In this document: in pieces, positions 32,140 to 37,528 of the stretch
Numbering within the stretch: position 1 is the first letter of the stretch
Layout of the letters: each line of letters opens with the position of its first letter
From: Candidatus Limivivens merdigallinarum
Lineage (GTDB): Bacteria > Bacillota > Clostridia > Lachnospirales > Lachnospiraceae
NCBI GenBank assembly: GCA_018713105.1
Contig: DVFT01000032.1
Coordinates: forward strand, 1 to 37,528
Reading direction: 5' to 3'
DNA length: 37,528 nucleotides
Notes under the pieces: model-generated
The model's database searches: none
Told to the model about the DNA's origin: nothing
Seen by the model: the letters and a program-made list of their open reading frames with translations, nothing else
Position numbers and translations under genes: made by a program

Positions 32140-32508
32140 TTATGCCAGCATCCCCCCAAGCATTCCTCCGCCTGCACACAGTGCACCTGTCGTCGCCATC
32201 TGGAGGATGGGGACGCCGCCTTGGCCCGATGCGATTGAAACCACGGCCAGCACGAGGAAGTACAGCGCCCCCACCAAAAGTCCCCAGATAAACTTTCGGC
32301 TCTGGCTTGCTTTCCCCGCAGCCAGACCTCCGACAAAGCAGGAGAGCACATATACGGCAATGATTCCAATGGAGATTTTCCCCTCATCCAGCTCCAGCTT
32401 ATAGAGCAAAAGCGCCAGAAGCAAAAGCAGAATGACTGTCACAGCGTATGCCAGCAACAGTGAGCGAAGCACATGCCAGGTCTTTAATTTCCAGGAAGTT
32501 TTTTCCAT
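32140..32508 (-). CDS. TIGR04086 family membrane protein
   Basis: Small integral membrane protein of 122 residues with four hydrophobic segments: VLRSLLLAYAVTVILLLLLA, ISIGIIAVYVLSCFVGGLAA, FIWGLLVGALYFLVLAVVSI and a Gly/Ala-rich last helix, TTGALCAGGGMLGGMLA. This pattern, including the GKASQSRKFIWGLLVGALYF loop, is that of the TIGR04086 (YrzE-like) family of Firmicutes, which has no known function. The ATG at 32508 follows AGGAGGGG by 6 nt. It lies upstream of rho on the same strand and is divergent from the CorC-like gene. Confidence 0.85.
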   Translation of the reverse strand: MEKTSWKLKTWHVLRSLLLAYAVTVILLLLLALLLYKLELDEGKISIGIIAVYVLSCFVGGLAAGKASQSRKFIWGLLVGALYFLVLAVVSIASGQGGVPILQMATTGALCAGGGMLGGMLA

Positions 32509-32556
32509 ATGATCCCCTCCTGAAACCAATATATGCGTCCGCTGCTATTTTATTCC

Positions 32557-32585
32557 TTGCAATTCTCCCAAAAATATTGTATATT
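32557..32585 (+). promoter_or_regulatory. Predicted promoter of the CorC/HlyC-like gene
   Basis: -35 TTGCAA (32557-32562), 17-nt spacer, -10 TATATT (32580-32585). Predicted start near 32592, about 60 nt before the ATG at 32652. Confidence 0.6.
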
Positions 32586-32651
32586 TTTTCATATATCACG
32601 TTGAAAGCATCCACCAACAGGTGTTTAGATGCCACAATACACGGATTGGAG

Positions 32652-33953
32652 ATGGTTTTTTTGGATTCAGGCGACGCCTTACAGCTAGGTGTTCTGGTAA
32701 TTTTGATTGCTCTTTCCGCGTTCTTTTCTTCTGCGGAGACAGCGCTTACAACAGTGAACAAGATACGGCTTCTGAGCCTTGCGGAACAGGGGGATAAACG
32801 CGCGGAACGTGTCCTTAAGATTAAAGAAAACACGCCCAAGATGCTCAGTGCCATTTTGATCGGCAATAATATCGTTAATCTTTCCGCTTCTTCCCTGTCC
32901 ACAACGCTGACTATCCGGCTTTTCGGCAATGCGGCTGTTGGAATTGCTACCGGTATCATCACACTTCTGATTCTGATATTCGGAGAAATCACCCCGAAGT
33001 CTATGGCCTCCTACCACGCTGAGTCCATGGCTCTGGCTTATTCTACAGTGATTCATGCTCTCATCAAGATCCTTACCCCGGTCATTTGGGTTATCAACCT
33101 CTTGTCCGGTCTGGTTTTAAAGCTGGGGCGTGTGGATGCCACTAAGCAGACGAATGCCATGACAGAGCATGAGCTTCGGACCATTGTGGATGTCAGCCAT
33201 GAAAACGGCGTCATTGAGAGCGATGAACGCCAGATGATTTACAACGTATTCGATTTCGGTGATTCTCAAGCGAAGGACATCATGGTGCCCAGGGTGGATA
33301 TGGTCTGTATCGATATCAACAGCTCTTATGATGAAATTCTGGAGGTCTTTCGCGAGGAACATTTCACCCGCCTTCCTGTCTACGAGGAAAACCCGGACAA
33401 CGTAGTAGGCATCATCAACGTCAAGGATCTGCTGCTTTTGGACTCCAAGGACAGCTTCCGCGTCAAAAACGTCATGAGAGAGCCCTATTTCACCTATGAA
33501 TATAAGAAAACTTCCGAGCTCATGGTGGAGATGCGCCAGGATTCCATCAATCTGACCATCGTCCTGGATGAATACGGCGCCACCGTAGGGATGATTACGC
33601 TGGAGGATTTGCTGGAAGAAATCGTGGGTGAGATCCGCGACGAGTACGACGAGGATGAGGAAGAACTCATCCAACGGGTCAACGACTATGAATACATCGT
33701 TTCAGGTTCCCTGAAACTGGCCGACTTAAATGACGCCCTGGAGCTTTCCCTCACTTCCGAGGACTATGACTCCGTAGGCGGTTACATCATTGAACATCTG
33801 GATCACCTGCCCAAAGAACAAGAATTCGTCATCACCGACGGAATCCGCCTTGTGGTAGACTCCGTAGACAAAAAGAGGATCCATACCGTCCACCTATATC
33901 TTCCGGAAATAGAGTCTTCCCCTTCCCCGGAGGGAAACGAACACAACGATTAA
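32652..33953 (+). CDS. Hemolysin-family membrane protein with DUF21/CNNM, CBS pair and CorC domains
   Basis: Protein of 433 residues, a usual length for the HlyC/CorC (TlyC, YhdP, MpfA) family, implicated in magnesium or cobalt efflux. The DUF21 membrane domain (about 1-190) starts MVFLDSGDALQLGVLVILIA and contains FFSSAETALTTVNK, ILIGNNIVNL and FGEITPKSMA. A CBS pair follows (about 210-330): MVPRVDMVCIDINSSYDEIL, FTRLPVYEENPDNVVGIINV, then VLDEYGATVGMITLEDLLEE, the family hallmark. The C-terminal CorC domain ends near 420. The ATG at 32652 follows GGATTGGAG; the frame is open further upstream but lacks the family start. A hairpin terminator follows directly. Confidence 0.92.
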   Translation: MVFLDSGDALQLGVLVILIALSAFFSSAETALTTVNKIRLLSLAEQGDKRAERVLKIKENTPKMLSAILIGNNIVNLSASSLSTTLTIRLFGNAAVGIATGIITLLILIFGEITPKSMASYHAESMALAYSTVIHALIKILTPVIWVINLLSGLVLKLGRVDATKQTNAMTEHELRTIVDVSHENGVIESDERQMIYNVFDFGDSQAKDIMVPRVDMVCIDINSSYDEILEVFREEHFTRLPVYEENPDNVVGIINVKDLLLLDSKDSFRVKNVMREPYFTYEYKKTSELMVEMRQDSINLTIVLDEYGATVGMITLEDLLEEIVGEIRDEYDEDEEELIQRVNDYEYIVSGSLKLADLNDALELSLTSEDYDSVGGYIIEHLDHLPKEQEFVITDGIRLVVDSVDKKRIHTVHLYLPEIESSPSPEGNEHND

Positions 33954-34000
33954 AAAAGATGTGCAGTCTGCCTCTGCCGCAGTCCTGCACATCTCTTTTT
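33952..34000. terminator. Bidirectional intrinsic terminator between the CorC-like and sigma-like genes
   Basis: Arms AGATGTGCAG (33957-33966) and CTGCACATCT (33985-33994) pair perfectly over 10 bp. T5 follows on the plus strand (33996-34000) and T6 on the minus strand (complement of 33952-33957). The plus arm overlaps the stop of the converging minus-strand gene. Confidence 0.88.
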
Positions 34001-34790
34001 ATGATCTCTCCTGTTTCCTGCTGATATCCAGCTTATCCCCTGCCATCCTCATAATGTCTTCGATCTCTTCTGCCGGCATATCCAGATAGGCGGATAATTC
34101 TTCCACCGATACTTTATGCTCCAGATCCCTCTCCAGATTTTTGACCGCTTCATCCAGGTGGTTCACCCTCTCAGCAATCCTTTCATCCATCTCTTTGACA
34201 TCTTGCTGCTCGTTCACAGCGTCCTCCATGGACTTTGCAATGCTCGTATAGAGGAATTCCCGATAATCCTCCAGCTTTTCCCGCTTTTCAAGCTCCTCAA
34301 GAGCCAGAATCAACCCTATGTTCCCTTCCTGGATCAAATCTTCCTGGGACAGAGACCCATAGGCAAAGGTTCTGGAAATATCGTAGACCAAGCTTAGATA
34401 ATTCTCAGTCAGCCTGCTTTTTGCCAGGCTGTCTCCCTTCAGAACCCTGTCAAAAAGCTCCATCTCCTCCTCGTCCTTCAGCTTGTGAATCCTAGCCAGT
34501 TCGTCGGCATAAAGCTTAAGATAGTCGGTCTCCTCCTCGGTCTCTTCCCCGACATCCGTCTGTTCCTCCTGCTTCGGAACGAGGGATTCTTTCTTAGGCT
34601 TCTTGTATCCAACGATTTCAATCTTTTCACCTGCCAGATACTCAAATACCAGCTGAAACTGCTCCTCCGTCAAATGGGTATTATGAAAATACGCCCTGAT
34701 CTCTTCCGTGGTCAGACGGTTTTCCTTCTGGTCTGCCAACGCCTTCATTTCACTCAACAATTCACGAAATACATATCTGTCCTGCATCAT
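33999..34790 (-). CDS. Sigma-70-like protein lacking region 4
   Basis: Protein of 263 residues with partial sigma-factor architecture. Residues about 26-62 (LTTEEIRAYFHNTHLTEEQF, then LAGEKIEIVGY) resemble region 1.1 of RpoD. An acidic linker lies at 72-90. Residues 95-165 resemble regions 1.2-2.2, with the core-binding segment LVYDISRTFAYGSLSQEDLIQEGNIGL. Regions 2.3-2.4 are degenerate: the aromatic residues used for melting and reading the -10 box are not recognisable in ELEKREKLEDYREFLYTSIA. Residues 205-255 look like region 3 (KVSVEELSAYLDMPAEEIED). There is no region 4 and the chain ends at 263. It might bind core polymerase without normal promoter reading. Coupled to the protease gene (4-nt overlap); an ATG at 34787 is an equally good start. 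Confidence 0.72.
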   Translation of the reverse strand: MMQDRYVFRELLSEMKALADQKENRLTTEEIRAYFHNTHLTEEQFQLVFEYLAGEKIEIVGYKKPKKESLVPKQEEQTDVGEETEEETDYLKLYADELARIHKLKDEEEMELFDRVLKGDSLAKSRLTENYLSLVYDISRTFAYGSLSQEDLIQEGNIGLILALEELEKREKLEDYREFLYTSIAKSMEDAVNEQQDVKEMDERIAERVNHLDEAVKNLERDLEHKVSVEELSAYLDMPAEEIEDIMRMAGDKLDISRKQERS

Positions 34791-36037
34791 TCGTCCTCCA
34801 ATATCTCAATTGCTTTCTGCAGCTGGTTATCCTGATCCTTCGGGATCGTCACCATCTGCTCCAATCCTTCCTCCAACGCTACCTCCACATCCGGTTCGAT
34901 TCCCACCTCATGGATATCATTGCCATTGGGAGTAAAATATTTGGATACCGTCAGCTTCATCGCCGTTCCGTCCGAAAGGTTCACATCCATCTGCACGATC
35001 CCCTTTCCGTAGGTAGTCTCTCCCACCAAAGTGCCGATCCCATAGTCCTTCACTGCACCCGCAAAAATCTCTGAGGCGCTGGCGCTCTGGGAATTCACCA
35101 GGACAACCAGCGGGATCTGGAGTTCATTCTCCCCATCACAGTAATACTCCGTCCGTTCTCCGTTCTTGTCTTCCGTGTATACCACCAGCCCTTCCGGCAA
35201 AATCTCATCCAGCATCGCCAGGACCGTTTTCAGATTTCCTCCCGGATTATTGCGAAGGTCGATGATCAATTTTTCCATTCCCTGGCTGGTGAGCGTCTCC
35301 TTTGCGTTGCGGAATTGATCTACCGTGACGTTGTCAAACTCCGTCACCTTGATATACCCGATTTTATTCTCCAGCATCTCCGATTCCACGGTAGGGACAT
35401 CCACTACCCGCGGTTCTACCGTGATACTGAGTTCTTCGTTGCTGCCCTCTCTCTTGATCGTAAACGTGATCGTATCATATTCCCCACTCTGAATCGCACT
35501 CACCATGTCAGACAGCTCCATATCCTGTACGCTTTCGCCATTCATGGTCAGGATCGTATCTCCCGGCAGCATCCCCGCCTCCTCCGCCGGGGTATCCTCA
35601 TAGCAGGAAACCACTGTAATCTCGCCGGTTTCACTGTCTTTGCTCAACGTCGCCCCGATTCCCTCATAGCTTCCATTGATGTCATTGGTAACGCTGGTAA
35701 GTTCTTCTTCGGTATAATAAGCGGCATAAGGGTCATCCAGCCCCGCCATCAACCCCTTATACATCCAGTCAACCACCTTCTCCTCGTCCACGTCATTATA
35801 ATAATACTCATTAATCACTGCTTCCATCTCTCTTAGCTTTCTGGATACTGCCATCGTATCGATAGACAGCTGTGCATCCTCCTGCCCCAGCAGAAAGAAA
35901 CCTCCCCCCAGAAAAAACCAGGACAGGAAGAGGAACAGCGTCAGCACTGCAGCCCCACACACAAATCCCTTCCAGAAATCACTCCTCCCCCGGACTCCTT
36001 CCTCTTTCCTTGTCTTGTTTTCCTTTTCCAATTCCAT
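34787..36037 (-). CDS. ctpA: S41-family carboxy-terminal processing protease with PDZ domain
   Basis: Membrane-anchored serine protease of 416 residues acting outside the membrane. One N-terminal membrane helix is at about 23-50 (GFVCGAAVLTLFLFLSWFFL) after a basic start. The PDZ domain lies near 120-200 (GSYEGIGATL, AGMLPGDTILTMNGESV). The S41 catalytic domain shows IIDLRNNPGGNLKTVL, the nucleophile serine region VLVNSQSASASEIFAGA and the catalytic lysine in GETTYGKGIVQ. A peptidoglycan-binding domain, present in some CtpB relatives, is not evident. I prefer the ATG at 36037 (7 nt after AAGGAG) to that at 36043. It is co-translated with the sigma-like gene. Confidence 0.92.
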   Translation of the reverse strand: MELEKENKTRKEEGVRGRSDFWKGFVCGAAVLTLFLFLSWFFLGGGFFLLGQEDAQLSIDTMAVSRKLREMEAVINEYYYNDVDEEKVVDWMYKGLMAGLDDPYAAYYTEEELTSVTNDINGSYEGIGATLSKDSETGEITVVSCYEDTPAEEAGMLPGDTILTMNGESVQDMELSDMVSAIQSGEYDTITFTIKREGSNEELSITVEPRVVDVPTVESEMLENKIGYIKVTEFDNVTVDQFRNAKETLTSQGMEKLIIDLRNNPGGNLKTVLAMLDEILPEGLVVYTEDKNGERTEYYCDGENELQIPLVVLVNSQSASASEIFAGAVKDYGIGTLVGETTYGKGIVQMDVNLSDGTAMKLTVSKYFTPNGNDIHEVGIEPDVEVALEEGLEQMVTIPKDQDNQLQKAIEILEDE

Positions 36038-36121
36038 AGGCATGCTCCTTATTCTTTGATCCTAGACATTCCGGCGGCTGTTCAGAGCCAATCTCGAAAG
36101 CACTGTGCGGAACCTCCCCGC

Positions 36122-36166
36122 GAAAAAGAAGAGAAGGGGCTTTGGCATTTCCTCCAAACCCCTTTT
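36122..36166 (-). terminator. Intrinsic terminator after the CdaR-like gene
   Basis: Arms 36134-36145 and 36154-36164 pair (GGGGTTTGG with CCAAA-G-CCCC on the minus strand, one bulged base). A T-rich run follows downstream on that strand (complement of 36122-36130). It separates the regulator from the protease operon. Confidence 0.75.
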
Positions 36167-36180
36167 CATTCTATGCAATA

Positions 36181-37269
36181 TCAATATTCCAAAGACTCCA
36201 TATATTTCATATATTTTACCACCATCAGCGCAATCTTAAACGTAATGGCATCTTCAAAGACTCTTAAATCCAGGCCAGTACTCTTCTGAAGCTTATCCAA
36301 ACGGTACACCAGCGTATTCCTGTGGATATACAGCTGCCTGGATGTCTCTGAAACGTTCAGGCTGTTCTCGAAGAACTTGTTGATGGTCGTCAAAGTCTCC
36401 TCATCAAAATCGTCCGGAGACTTGCCTCCGAAGATCTCCCGGATAAACATCTTGCACAGCGGAATCGGAAGCTGATAGATCAAACGCCCGATCCCTAAGG
36501 AGCTGTACGCGATAATCTTCTTCTCGCTAAAGAAGATCTTTCCCACATCCAAAGCCATCCTGGCTTCCTTATAGGATCTGGATACCTCCTTGATCTCCTC
36601 CACGATCGTTCCATACGCTACATGTGCCTGCTCTCTTTTCTCGCCGCTGAGTGCATCCAAAATCTGCCTTGCAATCTTCTCCATCTCCTGGTAGCCGTCC
36701 GCAGGCGACAACTCTTTGACTACGATGATGCTCTTCTCATCCACCGCGGTAATAAAATCTCCGTTTCGGTTTCCAAGAACCGTCCTGACACTCTCCAAGG
36801 AACTGCTGTCCTTCTCATGATCCGTCTCCAGAAGGAACACCACCCGCCTTGCTTCCGCCTCAATATGAAGCTTCTTGGCACGGTTGTAAATGTCCACCAA
36901 AAGGAGATTGTCCAACAATAGATTCTTGATAAAATTATCCTTGTCAAACCGCTCCTTATACGCCACCAGCAGATTCTGGATCTGGAACACCGTCATCTTG
37001 CCCACCATATTCACATCATCGCTGCTTCCATTGGCGATCAGGATATACTCCAGCTGATTCTCGTCAAAAATCTTGAAAAACTGATGCCCCTGCACCACCT
37101 GGCTGTCTGCCGGAGAATCCACAAAGGAAACCACGGCCGAACGGAATTCCTCCGCCTCCGCATTGGTGGAAGCCAGAACATTGCCCTCCAGGTCGATCAC
37201 TGCAAAATCAATGCGTGAAATCATTTTTAGCCCGTCGATGGTAGACTGCAAAATCTGATTTGATATCAT
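36181..37269 (-). CDS. CdaR/PucR-type transcriptional regulator
   Basis: Predicted DNA-binding protein of 362 residues. The N-terminal part (about 1-135) reads ISRIDFAVIDLEGNVLAST and looks like the sugar-diacid recognition or GAF/PAS-like sensor of CdaR-type proteins. A middle GGDEF-like region spans about 140-285 (RSYKEARMALDVGKIF is typical), without a GGDEF catalytic motif. The C-terminal PucR helix-turn-helix is at about 300-355: FFENSLNVSETSRQLYIHRN, then TLVYRLDKLQKSTGLDLR, near-diagnostic for HTH_30. The ligand is unknown. It stands alone between a terminator and a divergent gene starting beyond the right edge, which is its most likely target. An AGGAG box lies 9 nt before the ATG. 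Confidence 0.9.
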   Translation of the reverse strand: MISNQILQSTIDGLKMISRIDFAVIDLEGNVLASTNAEAEEFRSAVVSFVDSPADSQVVQGHQFFKIFDENQLEYILIANGSSDDVNMVGKMTVFQIQNLLVAYKERFDKDNFIKNLLLDNLLLVDIYNRAKKLHIEAEARRVVFLLETDHEKDSSSLESVRTVLGNRNGDFITAVDEKSIIVVKELSPADGYQEMEKIARQILDALSGEKREQAHVAYGTIVEEIKEVSRSYKEARMALDVGKIFFSEKKIIAYSSLGIGRLIYQLPIPLCKMFIREIFGGKSPDDFDEETLTTINKFFENSLNVSETSRQLYIHRNTLVYRLDKLQKSTGLDLRVFEDAITFKIALMVVKYMKYMESLEY

Positions 37270-37313
37270 TTCTGCCCACTCCTTTACTTGTCTATACCTT
37301 TGTCCATTTGTAT

Positions 37314-37346
37314 ACTAAATCCAACAACCCCCTGATTCGATTTAGT
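37314..37346. promoter_or_regulatory. Inverted repeat upstream of the CdaR-like gene, candidate operator
   Basis: ACTAAATC (37314-37321) and GATTTAGT (37339-37346) form a perfect 8-bp inverted repeat with a 17-nt spacer, giving a 25-bp centre-to-centre distance. It lies 45 nt before the regulator start in the divergent intergenic region and has no T-tract, so it is more likely an operator than a terminator. Confidence 0.5.
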
Positions 37347-37518
37347 GACTACAGCTTATTTTAATATAAAACATCAAAAAAAGAAAGTGAAAATTGTGAA
37401 TATCTTCTAATTTCCCCGATTTTTTCTCAGATGTTCATAGTTTATTCATTTGTCATTCAAAAAACTTTCATTCCAAACTCATGTTTTCTTCATTTCTCTT
37501 TCCTACAATAGAACATGT

Positions 37519-37528
37519 AAAGGAGTTA
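37519..37528 (+). promoter_or_regulatory. Ribosome binding site of a plus-strand gene beginning beyond the right edge
   Basis: AAAGGAG at the very end of the window, with no start codon after it inside the window. A TACAAT at 37504-37509 could be a -10, but I find no convincing -35. The gene would be divergent from the CdaR-like regulator. Confidence 0.5.

Noticed and set aside
1-37528. Search for tRNA, rRNA, CRISPR arrays, transposases, phage or defence genes
   Set aside because: None recognised by reading both strands; intergenic spaces are short and filled by promoters, terminators or the one palindrome.

Overview
The window reads as chromosome of a gut-type Lachnospiraceae bacterium (Firmicutes, Clostridia). 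The basis is gene content and order: rho, zinc-type rpmE, a DUF1385 gene, prmC and prfA in a row; a TIGR04086 membrane protein; a MacB-type ABC transporter with its two-component system; and an msm-type raffinose/melibiose operon. GC is moderate, near half by eye. The genus cannot be fixed from sequence alone. Most genes lie on the minus strand in tight operons with many 4-nt ATGA overlaps. I see no tRNA, rRNA, CRISPR array, prophage or insertion-sequence transposase.

Layout by region. 1-2753 (minus): a CDP-alcohol phosphatidyltransferase gene with a consensus promoter, a response regulator, a histidine kinase, and an ABC ATPase cut by the left edge. This looks like an envelope-stress or peptide-resistance module. 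2823-9272: an alpha-galactosidase / sugar ABC importer operon (minus) with a divergent AraC regulator, and no ATPase gene of its own. 9301-10283: a MerR-family regulator behind a promoter with the 19-bp spacer typical of MerR targets. 10302-12389 (minus): a CinA N-domain protein, a nicotinamidase and a NUDIX hydrolase, which together look like NAD turnover. 12403-13399 (plus): an EutJ-like actin/Hsp70-fold protein with no other ethanolamine or microcompartment gene nearby. 13467-15460 (minus): a YtcJ-type amidohydrolase and a small unknown protein. 15482-17991 (minus): a GT-C membrane glycosyltransferase and a polyprenyl-phosphate GT2 enzyme.

17992-18423 has no gene. It holds the most striking structure of the window, a 230-nt imperfect palindrome (18185-18414) with 30-nt outer arms, a perfect 25-bp inner stem and two local hairpins. 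18424-27074 (minus) is a seven-gene operon: ABC exporter, DUF2156 protein, two aminotransferases (one HisC-like), a methyltransferase, Hsp33 and NAD synthetase. Its promoter is embedded in the terminator of prfA. 27085-32113 (minus) is the housekeeping run prfA, prmC, DUF1385, rpmE, rho. 32140-33953 holds a divergent pair: a TIGR04086 membrane protein (minus) and a CorC/HlyC-type CBS protein (plus). 33999-37269 (minus) has a degenerate sigma-70-like protein lacking region 4, translationally coupled to an S41 protease, and a CdaR/PucR-type regulator. At the right edge a ribosome binding site announces a plus-strand gene just outside the window.

The observations I rank highest are the long palindromic element, the sigma-like protein with no -35-binding domain coupled to a membrane PDZ protease, the orphan EutJ, and the NAD-turnover trio in which the CinA protein lacks its deamidase domain. 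None of these proves a new system on its own.
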